DNA of 26,937 nucleotides, taken from the NCBI GenBank assembly GCA_023409755.1, contig JAEYRA010000131.1, positions 1-26,937 of the forward strand. Reading direction: 5' to 3'. Below, piece by piece: positions 1 to 8,555 of the stretch (positions are counted from its first letter, which is position 1; each line of letters begins with the position of its first letter). The translations under genes and the position numbers were made by a program. This DNA comes from Bacillota bacterium. Its GTDB lineage: Bacteria; Bacillota; Clostridia; Christensenellales; UMGS416. A model generated the notes under the pieces. That model was not told the origin of the DNA and did not search any database. It worked only from the letters and a program-made list of their open reading frames with translations.

Positions 1-852
1 TATGCCAAGTGGACAATCAACACCTACACGGTGGCGTTTGACAGCCAAGGTGGCAGCCCGGTCGCTTCGATCTCGGCGCAGCATAACGCCACAATCACCG
101 CCCCCGCGGATCCTATGCGTACTGGATACACCTTCGGTGGTTGGTATAAGCAGGCTGCCTGCACAAGCGCATGGGACTTTGTGACTGACAAGGTAACAGC
201 CGGCACAACGCTCTATGCCAAGTGGACAATCAACACCTACACGGTGGCGTTCGACAGCCAAGGCGGCAGCCCGGTCGCTTCGATCTCGGCGCAGCATAAC
301 GCCACAATCACTGCCCCCGCGGATCCTATGCGCACCGGCTATACATTCGGCGGTTGGTACAAGGATGCCGACTGCGTAAGCGCATGGGACTTTGCGACTG
401 ACAAAGTGACGGCCGGCACAACGCTCTATGCCAAGTGGACAATCAACACCTACACGGTGGCGTTCGACAGCCAGGGCGGCAGTTCCGTCGCTTCTATAAC
501 AGCGCAGCACAACACCGCCATCACAGAGCCTGCTGATCCTCTGCGTACCGGGTATACATTTAGTGGCTGGTACAAGGAAGCCGGCTGCCTCAATCTCTGG
601 GACTTCTCTGCCGACAGGGTGACCAGCGATACCAAGCTCTACGCTGCATGGACCATCGTAAAATATCGGGTCACGTTCAATAGCCAGGGAGGAAGCGCTG
701 TTGCCAGCCAGACTGTGGCATACCACGATACTGTGGCCAGACCAGCCGACCCGACGCGGAGCAACTATGCCTTCGGTGGGTGGTATATGGAGGCGGCCTG
801 CACCACCCCATGGAGCTTCTCCACCAATCTTGTGACTGGCGATATGACGCTG
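1..852 (+). repeat. Four tandem 213-bp coding repeats (InlB B-type)
   Basis: Units start at 1, 214, 427 and 640, each exactly 213 bp (71 codons) and beginning at the Tyr/Phe codon of the AKWT motif (or its variant AAWT). Units 1 and 2 are nearly identical at the nucleotide level, with only scattered, mostly synonymous differences in their first half. Unit 3 starts the same way and then diverges, and unit 4 (opening AAWTIVKYRVTFNSQGG) is clearly older. The array probably continues upstream of the window. Confidence 0.95.
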
Positions 853-1917
853 TTTGCCAAGTGGACCTCTATCGCCAAGTATGCCATAACCGTCTCCAGC
901 AATAACTCCAGCTACGGCACGGTGAGCGGCGGCGGCAGCTATGCCAGTGGTGCTGCCGTCACCCTAAAAGCCACCCCCAAAACCGGTTATCGTTTTGTCC
1001 GTTGGCTCGAAGGCTCGACTGCCGTGTCTACCAGCGCGGAGTACAAGTTCACTGTCAGTAAGGCACGGACGCTAAAAGCTGAGTTTGCCTTGATCACGAC
1101 GCCGTACCTTACGGCGACCTCGGCTGGTTACAACAGCGTGAAGCTTAATTGGACGGCCATTGCAGGCGCGAAGGAATACGAGGTGTACCGCTCTACCTCC
1201 AGATCCAGCGGTTTCACCAAAGTGGCGACCACCGCAAGCACCAGCTATACGAGTACCGGCCTCACCATAAACAGAACGTACTACTTCAAGGTGCGCGCCA
1301 AGTGCGTGGCAACTACGGCGACGACCTATGGCAGCTACTCCTCTGTAAAATCGGCAAAACCCATTCCAGCTACGCCTGGCAGCCCCAAGGCTGCCTCGGC
1401 CGGCTACAACAGCGTGAAGGTGAGTTGGAGTAGCGTCTCCGGTGCGACCAAGTATGAGGTGTACAGCGCCACCAGCAAGACCGGCAGCTACAAGAAGCTG
1501 ACGGAGACGATCTCGACCAGCTACACCCATAAGAGCTTGACGACCGGCAAGACCTACTACTACAAAGTACGGGCTTACCGCACGGTGAGCGGCAAGAAGG
1601 TCTATGGCAGCTACACTGCCATCCTCAGTGCCAAGCCCATACCAGCCACACCTGGAAGCGTCAAGGCAACCCGGGCGTCCTCCACCAGTGTCAAGGTGAG
1701 TTGGAGCAAGGTGAGCGGCACCACGAAATACGAGCTGTTCCGCGCTACCAGCAAAACCGGAACCTACAGTAAGGTGGCGGAGACAAGTTCCCTAAGCTAC
1801 ATCAACACCAAGCTCACAAGCGGTAAGACATACTACTACAAGGTACGTGCCTACCGCACCGTGAGTGGAAAGAAAGTCTATGGCAACTACGGCACAGTGG
1901 TATCCGTGAAACCATAG
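1..1917 (+). CDS. InlB B-repeat / FN3 domain surface protein (5' end missing)
   Basis: The frame is open from base 1, so the start and any signal peptide lie upstream; 638 residues are visible. Residues 1-284 are four 71-residue InlB B-type (Listeria-Bacteroides, Flg_new family) repeats with the hallmarks FDSQGGS, RTGYTFGGWYK and LYAKWT. Residues about 293-365 are a divergent InlB-like domain (YGTVSGGGSY, GYRFVRWLEG). Three FN3 domains follow at about 369-453, 454-545 and 546-638; the last two are joined by the linker PIPATPGS at a 92-residue spacing and share TYYYKVRAYRTVSGKKVYG. Such proteins are extracellular adhesins or matrix proteins. The C-terminus has no LPXTG, SLH or choline-binding motif, so anchoring must come from the missing part, or the protein is released. 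It lies just upstream of a Pel exopolysaccharide operon but is separated from it by a terminator. The domain calls are firm; the adhesin role is inferred. Confidence 0.9.
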   Translation, partial: YAKWTINTYTVAFDSQGGSPVASISAQHNATITAPADPMRTGYTFGGWYKQAACTSAWDFVTDKVTAGTTLYAKWTINTYTVAFDSQGGSPVASISAQHNATITAPADPMRTGYTFGGWYKDADCVSAWDFATDKVTAGTTLYAKWTINTYTVAFDSQGGSSVASITAQHNTAITEPADPLRTGYTFSGWYKEAGCLNLWDFSADRVTSDTKLYAAWTIVKYRVTFNSQGGSAVASQTVAYHDTVARPADPTRSNYAFGGWYMEAACTTPWSFSTNLVTGDMTLFAKWTSIAKYAITVSSNNSSYGTVSGGGSYASGAAVTLKATPKTGYRFVRWLEGSTAVSTSAEYKFTVSKARTLKAEFALITTPYLTATSAGYNSVKLNWTAIAGAKEYEVYRSTSRSSGFTKVATTASTSYTSTGLTINRTYYFKVRAKCVATTATTYGSYSSVKSAKPIPATPGSPKAASAGYNSVKVSWSSVSGATKYEVYSATSKTGSYKKLTETISTSYTHKSLTTGKTYYYKVRAYRTVSGKKVYGSYTAILSAKPIPATPGSVKATRASSTSVKVSWSKVSGTTKYELFRATSKTGTYSKVAETSSLSYINTKLTSGKTYYYKVRAYRTVSGKKVYGNYGTVVSVKP

Positions 1918-1950
1918 GGATCCGGTTAGAAGTCTCCATATTGAATGCAT

Positions 1951-1986
1951 TGCTGATCCGGCCATGGGAGCATGGCCGGGTCAGCA
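1951..1986 (+). terminator. Hairpin terminator after the repeat protein gene
   Basis: A 16-bp stem (left arm 1951-1966, loop GGAG at 1967-1970, right arm 1971-1986) pairs fully apart from one T-G wobble. It begins 34 bases after the stop codon. Only three T residues follow, so it is a strong hairpin with a weak U-tract. It should end the surface-protein transcript and insulate the Pel operon. Confidence 0.65.
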
Positions 1987-2063
1987 TTTGAAAAGTGAGC
2001 CAGCCTGCTAGAGGGAAGGCTATTGTATAAGGCTCCTTAAAAAACCAATACTGGGAATAACAT

Positions 2064-2198
2064 TTGGCTGTAAGCGGAAAAGCACATGAATATAGACGAG
2101 TGTGGGAAGACAAAGGACTGAAAACAAGATTGGATCTGTTCAAGGAAGAGTATCAAACCACAAAACAGCATATAAATGACCGTGGGAAACTATCATAA
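2064..2198 (+). CDS. Possible 44-residue small protein or gene remnant upstream of pelD
   Basis: This frame opens with TTG at 2064 and stops with TAA at 2196-2198. It would encode a charged, helix-prone peptide (for example RRVWEDKGLKTRLDLF in the middle). No homologue is recognised. Upstream there is only a weak GGGA as a ribosome binding site. Its end lies 21 bases before pelD, so it could be a short first gene of the operon, the remnant of a longer gene, or chance. The rest of the 1918-2219 gap holds only the hairpin at 1951-1986; I see no convincing promoter or riboswitch in it. Confidence 0.25.
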   Translation: MAVSGKAHEYRRVWEDKGLKTRLDLFKEEYQTTKQHINDRGKLS

Positions 2199-2219
2199 TA
2201 TTCAAGAGGAAAGTCTATC

Positions 2220-4376
2220 ATGAACATTCTATTAGCTGGAGACCTAATAACCTGTGCTAAGTACGTCTGTGCAAAAATTCCAAAATGTCACCGGCTAATA
2301 CTGACTGACAAAAACATTCCTAAAGGAAATTACAATGGGCATGTTTTCCGCATCTCCGTGCAGGAGAAGCTATTTGGCGGTCTTTTCAGTTTGTTCGATT
2401 TTAACGTAGTTGTTTTTGTTATGCGGCAGGTCGAAACACAGGACACCCTGCGGTCTGGTTCATTGGAAGATTTGATGAAACTGCTTTCGCTGTGTATGTT
2501 GCATAATATCAATCGCTTTATCCTCGTGTCTTCTACAGAAGTATGCGGTTACCCTGAGGCAGGCGAGTCTGAAACGGTGCAGCCTAGAAGCCCGATGGGG
2601 ATGCTTCTGGAATCGGCAGAGAAAATGTGTATATCCTACGGCAACACAACGGAGAACCGTGAGTCTCTCATATTGCGCATTCCATATCTATATGATGATG
2701 CCGGCGATGACCTGCTCTTAAACAAGCTGATTTCGCAGGCCGCAAACCGTGAAACGGTACGGCTGCTCGGCAGGGAGAGTCAATTGTGCGAATTTCTTCA
2801 TGCGGAAGACGCTGCCGCGTTATTGATCCGCATGATTGAGGATGTCGCGGACAGCCAGCGGAGAATCATCCATGGTGGAAGCGTAAAGGCCGTGAGACTT
2901 GGGGATGTAGCGCAATGGTTACAAAAAAAGTACCCCGGCTGTACAGTAGCCTTCTCAGATAATTGGGATGATGCCATCGCCCCCGTCGCCAGCATCAATG
3001 CCCGTCAACAATATGATTGGCTTGCGATGCATGATGTGGAACAAGACATCCGGACTTTTGACGCCGGCATAGGGAACAGAAAACACGTGCCCCCTTTTGG
3101 GCTAAAAGGGATGCTCAGCCTGCTGCACAAAAACCGTTGGATCATGGAATTCCTGGAGATCGCCCTGGGCTTCAGCCTGACACAGCTTCTTCTCTGGGCA
3201 ACCGGTGAATCGATTCAGTATCGGTTTGTCGATATTCGTCTGCTGTTTGTTGTGATCATGGGCAGGATGTACGGCGTGCATGCCGGTGTTCTGGCTGCGC
3301 TGCTGGCCTGTGTCTCTAATGTTCTTGGGTATAAAGCGCTGGATCTCGATTGGCGGGCGCTCGTCTACAACGTGGATAATTGGCTGCCGTACGTTTCCTA
3401 TCTGCTGGTGGGTGTTGTTACCGGCCACATCAAGGACAAAAATGACAATGCGGTCAATTTCGTAAAGCAAAAAATGTTTGTGCTTGAAAAGCGTTTTGCT
3501 TTTGTTAATGATCTCTATTCCCATGCTATCCAGGTCAAAGATCATTACAAGGATCAGTTGCTCAGCTATCAGAACAGCTATGGCAAAGTTTATGAGGTGA
3601 TCCGGCGGCTGGATCATTTGGTTCCCTACGCGGTTCTGCAAGAAGCAGTTACTGTTTTGGAAGAAGTGTTCGGGGGTTCCTTAATTGCTATCTATACGGT
3701 CAGTCCCAACAAACACTATGCACGCCTTGATGTATGTTCCCGTGCGATCAACGGCACCGTTGAACGGACGATTGATGTAACAGAGTATCATGAAATCTAT
3801 GAGAAAATGAAACGAAATCAAGTATGGATCAATCGTCGTATGCGTGAAAAATACCCGATGTACTGTGCGCCCATAATTCTGAACAAGAATCTTTCGTCGC
3901 TTGTTATGGCGTTTAATGTTCCCTTTGCGTTGCAGTCTGCCAGTGGTGCAAATCAGTTTATGGTGTTGTGCAAGCTGATACAGAACTCACTTGACCGCGC
4001 ACTCACTCACCACAACGCAACGGCAATGAAGAAAACCGTGGCTGGAACACATATCATTCTGCGGGATTCGTTTTATGAGCTGGTTAACATCCACCACGAG
4101 ATGATGAGAAAGGGACTTTCTGGTTACTCCATGTTACGTATTATCGGTCCGGCATATGATTTGACAACGCTCTGTCAAAAGGTGGAAAGAAATATCCGGT
4201 GTACCGATACGATCGGCCAAGGTGCGGATGGCAATGTCTACATCCTGTTGAATCAGGCGCAAAGCAATATAGAAGTCATTGACCGCCTTGCTATGTTGAA
4301 CGTTCACTGCATTCCGGTTGAAATGCCGTCGAATACCAATATAGTCAAGAGTATCAACAGTAGTAGTGTCTCATGA
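2220..4376 (+). CDS. pelD: PelD-type c-di-GMP receptor fused to a degenerate N-terminal SDR domain
   Basis: PelD is the inner-membrane receptor that switches on Pel polymerisation when it binds c-di-GMP. Residues 1-265 resemble an extended SDR (sugar-nucleotide epimerase/dehydratase) fold: SSTEVCG at 104-110, then SPMG where SPYG is expected. The catalytic YxxxK is replaced by Met126 and Leu130, and the Rossmann glycine motif is also poor, so this half is probably not an enzyme. Residues about 305-400 hold several membrane helices. A GAF-like region (about 455-590) and a degenerate GGDEF domain follow, with GADGN at 668-672 in place of GGDEF. The RxxD I-site just before it is kept (Arg660-Cys-Thr-Asp663). 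The start ATG follows GAGGA at 2206-2210. The stop overlaps the next gene in ATGA. At 718 residues it is longer than Pseudomonas PelD because of the SDR fusion. Confidence 0.85.
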   Translation: MNILLAGDLITCAKYVCAKIPKCHRLILTDKNIPKGNYNGHVFRISVQEKLFGGLFSLFDFNVVVFVMRQVETQDTLRSGSLEDLMKLLSLCMLHNINRFILVSSTEVCGYPEAGESETVQPRSPMGMLLESAEKMCISYGNTTENRESLILRIPYLYDDAGDDLLLNKLISQAANRETVRLLGRESQLCEFLHAEDAAALLIRMIEDVADSQRRIIHGGSVKAVRLGDVAQWLQKKYPGCTVAFSDNWDDAIAPVASINARQQYDWLAMHDVEQDIRTFDAGIGNRKHVPPFGLKGMLSLLHKNRWIMEFLEIALGFSLTQLLLWATGESIQYRFVDIRLLFVVIMGRMYGVHAGVLAALLACVSNVLGYKALDLDWRALVYNVDNWLPYVSYLLVGVVTGHIKDKNDNAVNFVKQKMFVLEKRFAFVNDLYSHAIQVKDHYKDQLLSYQNSYGKVYEVIRRLDHLVPYAVLQEAVTVLEEVFGGSLIAIYTVSPNKHYARLDVCSRAINGTVERTIDVTEYHEIYEKMKRNQVWINRRMREKYPMYCAPIILNKNLSSLVMAFNVPFALQSASGANQFMVLCKLIQNSLDRALTHHNATAMKKTVAGTHIILRDSFYELVNIHHEMMRKGLSGYSMLRIIGPAYDLTTLCQKVERNIRCTDTIGQGADGNVYILLNQAQSNIEVIDRLAMLNVHCIPVEMPSNTNIVKSINSSSVS

Positions 4377-5308
4377 GCAACACGGTATTTTTTTGGACTT
4401 TAGGGGTCCACATATTGATATGTGCAATCGCATACGTATTGCTTTGGAGAGGCATCCTCCATTTGCCGCGCGCCTGCATCTTCATCGTGGTTGCAGTGCC
4501 CGGTTTTGGGCTTGTGAGTCTGATTGGTTCTGCGCTGGCACTCCAGAAGCCCATAACAGGCACATACAGGACCTCAAACCAAGACGACCGCCAATACAAA
4601 ACGACTGCAGAAGGCGATGACGACGGCACAGATTTGGTCGTACCGTTGGAAGAAGCACTGCTGGTCAGCGATGTCAATGAACGAAGATCCATCATGATGG
4701 ACGTCCTCCGCGGCGAGCCATCACGCTATATTGACCAACTGAAGATGGCGTGTTTGAACAGTGACATGGAGGTGACGCATTATGCTACGACAACAATCAT
4801 GGAGCTTCAGCGAGACTTTGATTTATTTGCACAGCACCTCGAGAACGCATGTGAGGAAATACACGCCAATGCCGACATGCTGGAGGAAGCCATTGAACAG
4901 ATTCAACGGTATCTTTCCAGCGGATTATTGGACGGCTTTTCGCTGCAGAGGATGAGACAGCGTTACCATGAACTCCTGCTCCTAAAGGCCCAGCAGCAAC
5001 CCGGTGATATACAGACCCTGCTTGCAATACTCTATAACAAGATAAACATGGAGGACGTCGCAGGGGCCGAGGAAGAAATGGACGTTATCCTCAAACGGTG
5101 GCCAACCGTTGAGGAGGCATGGCTTTTGGCTTTGCGCTTAGCGGTCGAGCAGCATGACAGGCGTTTGCTTGACCAAAGGATCCACCAAATGAGACAAGCC
5201 CCTGTCCACTGGTCCATCGAGGGGAAGGATATCATGCAATTCTGGCTGACGGGTTCACAGGAGCGCGAACCGGACAATGGTTCAGGGTTGACGGTGATGT
5301 TTCCATGA
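4373..5308 (+). CDS. pelE: PelE-like membrane protein with helical TPR-type cytoplasmic region
   Basis: The 311-residue protein has two N-terminal membrane helices (about 5-25 and 34-57). A soluble, mostly helical region follows, whose repeated leucine/alanine pairs resemble TPR helices (for instance the segment around residues 195-275). In Pel systems PelE has this layout and links PelD to the synthase PelF in the inner-membrane complex. Primary sequence conservation of PelE is low, so the call rests on topology and on the position between PelD and the deacetylase. Start and stop both lie in 4-base ATGA overlaps with the neighbours, which indicates translational coupling. Confidence 0.7.
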   Translation: MSNTVFFWTLGVHILICAIAYVLLWRGILHLPRACIFIVVAVPGFGLVSLIGSALALQKPITGTYRTSNQDDRQYKTTAEGDDDGTDLVVPLEEALLVSDVNERRSIMMDVLRGEPSRYIDQLKMACLNSDMEVTHYATTTIMELQRDFDLFAQHLENACEEIHANADMLEEAIEQIQRYLSSGLLDGFSLQRMRQRYHELLLLKAQQQPGDIQTLLAILYNKINMEDVAGAEEEMDVILKRWPTVEEAWLLALRLAVEQHDRRLLDQRIHQMRQAPVHWSIEGKDIMQFWLTGSQEREPDNGSGLTVMFP

Positions 5309-7137
5309 AAGGTAAACTTACAGCGTTGATTTGGCCGTTTTTGGGGCTGCTGTTGTTTGCAGCCCTGCTGTGGGTGGAGCGGACAGGGGTAACAAGCGTC
5401 GAGCAAAAAGCAGATCCGGTATTCCTGCCAAACGCCGAACACCTCTCCGAAAAGAGGAAGCCCGAGACAGAGTGCCTTGTTCTATACAATGGCAAAGCGG
5501 ATAAAGTTTTGTACGGCACAATTTTATATGTTCTTGACAGCATGTCTGTGGGGTATCACCTTTGCGACGTCAATGCGGATCAGTCGTATGACCTATCACA
5601 ATATCGCACGGTAGTTCTAGCGCTGACGAATTTAGATTTGATGCAGCCATCGATTTTGCGCATCCTGGATTGGACGCAGGCCGGGGGGCAGCTGCTGTTC
5701 GCTTATTCTCCGGAACCTTCGGACACTCTCAACGCGATTGGGCAGAAGCTGGGGATCCTGAACTTAAATCTCGATTATGGAGTGCAAAGCCGGGCTCGCC
5801 TTATAACACCGCTCATGCCCGGAGGCGAAGGCCAGGAATTTAAATGGAGTGACGATGATCGCGAAGGACTGGTGGTGCAGCTTGCGGATACCTGCTTAGT
5901 GCATATGGTCTCGGTTGATCATAATCAGGACAAGACTGCAATGCTGTGGGAGTGCCCCCTTGGCCGTGGTAAGGTCGTCGTCAACAACAACGACGCCTTT
6001 GTGGAGCGGAAATCACGGGGCATGATCGCCGCTGTGTACAGTCTGCTGGGGGATGCATTCTGTTATCCCGTCATCAACGCATCCATGTTTTTTATTGATG
6101 ATTTTCCCGCACCCATTCCAGAAGGTCACAATGAATACATCGACAAATTCTATGACATGGACGTTGAGTCGTTCTATACAAAAATCTGGTTTCCGAGTAT
6201 GTTGAGTTTAGCCCGTAAGTATGATTTACGTTATACGGCACTCATGATTGAGACATACGAAGACAACGTTGCCCCACCGTTTACCAAGTCTGCCCAGATT
6301 GAGCGCTACCGTTATTTCGGCAACATCCTTTTGCAGGACGGCCATGAAATTGGACTGCACGGTTACAACCACATGCCCTTGGTTCTCCCTGCTTTCGACT
6401 ACAAAGGACAATACGATTATAAAAAATGGGCAAGTGCAGATGACATGTCTGCAGCGCTTCGCGAAGCAATCCGCTTTAGCGGACAGGCCATCCCTGGAGC
6501 ACGCCTAAAGACGTATGTTCCGCCGTCCAATGTGCTATCAAAGGAAGGCCGGCAGATGCTGCGCAGCAATTTCCCTCAAATCAACACAATCTCCAGCTTA
6601 TATCTATCGGATGACGACGACTTAGGATATTTACAGGAATTCGGGGTGGAAGAGAATGGCACCATCGACCTTCCTCGCATCATCGCTGGCTGTGAACTGT
6701 CCGATTATGACCGGTGGACCGTGCTATGTGAACTGAATTTCCATTATGTCAATTCCCACTTCCTCCACCCCGATGATTCGCTGGACCCCGATCGCGGTGC
6801 GAATCTGGGATGGGAGAGGTTGAGCACGGACCTGGATGACCATTTACACTGGCTTTATGGCTCTGCAAAGGGGCTTCGAAATCTGACCGCACAACAGGGT
6901 GCAATGGCGGTACAGCGCTACTGCAGCCTATCCGTTCAAAGGAAATTCACGGATGGTTCATATCAGATTGATCTCGGTGGTTTTTATAACAATGCATGGC
7001 TGCTGGTTCGGTTGAACAGCGGGTCACCCGGGCCCGTGAAGGGCGGCAGCCTAGAGCTTGTTTGTGGCAATCTGTATCTGCTGCACGCCACAGCCGCTCA
7101 CGTCGAGATTGCTCTGAAGGATGGTGGACAGTCATGA
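5305..7137 (+). CDS. PelA-type polysaccharide deacetylase, membrane-anchored
   Basis: This 610-residue protein begins with one hydrophobic helix (residues about 6-23) acting as signal anchor, so the rest is extracellular. Residues about 55-250 look like the Rossmann-like domain found before the PelA deacetylase domain. The deacetylase core (carbohydrate esterase 4-like) starts at FFIDDFPAP, with Asp265 and Asp266 as the aspartate motif, and continues to LHGYNHMP, with His352 and His356 as the metal-binding HxxxH. A conserved YVPPSN motif follows. It should remove acetyl groups from N-acetylhexosamines of the nascent Pel chain and so make it cationic. Pseudomonas PelA carries an additional N-terminal glycoside hydrolase domain; none is seen here, as in Gram-positive Pel loci. 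It overlaps both neighbours by 4 bases. Confidence 0.85.
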   Translation: MKGKLTALIWPFLGLLLFAALLWVERTGVTSVEQKADPVFLPNAEHLSEKRKPETECLVLYNGKADKVLYGTILYVLDSMSVGYHLCDVNADQSYDLSQYRTVVLALTNLDLMQPSILRILDWTQAGGQLLFAYSPEPSDTLNAIGQKLGILNLNLDYGVQSRARLITPLMPGGEGQEFKWSDDDREGLVVQLADTCLVHMVSVDHNQDKTAMLWECPLGRGKVVVNNNDAFVERKSRGMIAAVYSLLGDAFCYPVINASMFFIDDFPAPIPEGHNEYIDKFYDMDVESFYTKIWFPSMLSLARKYDLRYTALMIETYEDNVAPPFTKSAQIERYRYFGNILLQDGHEIGLHGYNHMPLVLPAFDYKGQYDYKKWASADDMSAALREAIRFSGQAIPGARLKTYVPPSNVLSKEGRQMLRSNFPQINTISSLYLSDDDDLGYLQEFGVEENGTIDLPRIIAGCELSDYDRWTVLCELNFHYVNSHFLHPDDSLDPDRGANLGWERLSTDLDDHLHWLYGSAKGLRNLTAQQGAMAVQRYCSLSVQRKFTDGSYQIDLGGFYNNAWLLVRLNSGSPGPVKGGSLELVCGNLYLLHATAAHVEIALKDGGQS

Positions 7138-8555
7138 GAATTTGCTTGATTATGGAGGGCAGCTATCCCTATGTACGCGGGGGTGTTTCCAGTTGGACCC
7201 ATGACATGATCAGCGCCATGAAGGAACATGAGTTCATACTGTGGGTGATCGGTGCCTCTCAGGAGAGCCGAGGAAAATTCCGCTATCCATTGCCTGCCAA
7301 TGTGGTAGAGGTGAAAGAAGTGTTCCTGGATGAAGCGTCAAATCTGAAGACCTGGAGGAATCGTACGTTCCAGCTAATGCCTGCTGAATGGGAGCAGGTT
7401 CGCAAGCTGATCATGACCAAGAACCCCGAGTGGCCCGTACTCTTTGAGAGTTTACGTCGTGATGGCCGTAATTCGGCCGACTTGCTTGCGAGCAGTCGGT
7501 TCCTTGATCTGCTCAAAGAACTGTGCCTGGATCATTATGCGTTCTCTCCTTTCAGCAGTCTTTTTTACACGATGTTCTCGATGTTTCTGCCGCTGCTGTA
7601 TTTGATAGGCACTTCCATTCCCAAAGCGGATGTGTATCACTCCACCGCAGCAGGCTATGCGGGCGTGCTTGGCGCCATGGGGGCATGGAGGTACCGCAAA
7701 CCATTTCTTCTGACCGAACATGGTATCTATACGCGCGAGCGTGAAGAAGAGATTTTACGATCCAAATGGGTGGACCCAGACTTTCGGGACCTTTGGATTT
7801 CCTATTTTCATATGCTCACACATTGCGCGTATGACAGCGCCAGCCGGGTGACATCGTTGTTCGCCCAAGCGTCGGCTACACAGGTGGATTTGGGGTGCCC
7901 TGAACAAAAGTGCATGGTGATCCGCAACGGTGTACGCACGCAAGCTTTTGAGAAGATTCCGCTCAAAGAACCAAACGAGTTCATTGATATCGGGGCTATT
8001 GTACGGGTTGTACCAATCAAGGACATCAAGACGATGATCTATGCGTTTGCCGGTCTCAAACAGCAAATACCCCATACCCGGCTGCATATACTGGGTGATC
8101 TGTCCGACACGGAGTATTATGGCGAGTGCCGCGCGCTGGTTAGACAACTGAATGTTGACAACGTGCTCTTTGTTGGCGAGACCAATGTTGCGGAATACTT
8201 GAAAAAGCTGGATTTTACCGTGCTGTCCAGTATTTCCGAAGGGCAACCGCTGGCGGTGATCGAGTCCATGGCGGCCAAGAGGCCGTGTATCGTGACCAAT
8301 GTTGGCTCCTGCCGGGAGCTGGTAGAAGGCGGTGCCGGCGATACCCTTGGTGCGTCAGGACTGTGCGTGCCGCCGATGCACCGCAACGCCCTCACCACCG
8401 CGATGAGTCACTTAGCCACAAGCGCCGATGCACGGCTGGCTATGGGATTTACGGGGCACCAGCGTGTGATGCGGTATTACAGGCACCAGGATATGATTAC
8501 GAACTACAACAAGCTGTACCAGGAGGTTGCTCTCAATGGCGGGGATCGGGTTTGA
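7134..8555 (+). CDS. pelF: PelF, GT4-family Pel polysaccharide glycosyltransferase
   Basis: PelF is the cytosolic glycosyltransferase that polymerises UDP-activated N-acetylhexosamine. The start ATG at 7134 gives the typical PelF opening MRICLIMEGSYPYVRGGVSS and overlaps the previous stop as ATGA; the frame is open further upstream, but that part is non-homologous. The GT-B retaining glycosyltransferase signature is present: LLTEHGIYTRERE in the N-terminal half, VIRNGV near residue 264, and the E-x7-E motif with Glu369 and Glu377 in SEGQPLAVIESMA. Its 473 residues match the family. The gene runs 20 bases into pelG, whose ribosome binding site lies inside it. Confidence 0.93.
   Translation: MRICLIMEGSYPYVRGGVSSWTHDMISAMKEHEFILWVIGASQESRGKFRYPLPANVVEVKEVFLDEASNLKTWRNRTFQLMPAEWEQVRKLIMTKNPEWPVLFESLRRDGRNSADLLASSRFLDLLKELCLDHYAFSPFSSLFYTMFSMFLPLLYLIGTSIPKADVYHSTAAGYAGVLGAMGAWRYRKPFLLTEHGIYTREREEEILRSKWVDPDFRDLWISYFHMLTHCAYDSASRVTSLFAQASATQVDLGCPEQKCMVIRNGVRTQAFEKIPLKEPNEFIDIGAIVRVVPIKDIKTMIYAFAGLKQQIPHTRLHILGDLSDTEYYGECRALVRQLNVDNVLFVGETNVAEYLKKLDFTVLSSISEGQPLAVIESMAAKRPCIVTNVGSCRELVEGGAGDTLGASGLCVPPMHRNALTTAMSHLATSADARLAMGFTGHQRVMRYYRHQDMITNYNKLYQEVALNGGDRV

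Noticed and set aside
1..852. Direct repeats considered as a CRISPR array
   Set aside because: The period is 213 bp, fully coding, with no spacer structure; they encode InlB-type repeats.
1987..2219. c-di-GMP riboswitch before pelD
   Set aside because: I looked for the conserved GEMM-type core and stems and did not find them in this gap.
6996..7133. Upstream extension of PelF
   Set aside because: The extra 46 residues overlap the deacetylase gene in another frame and precede the canonical PelF start, which has a coupling ATGA overlap.
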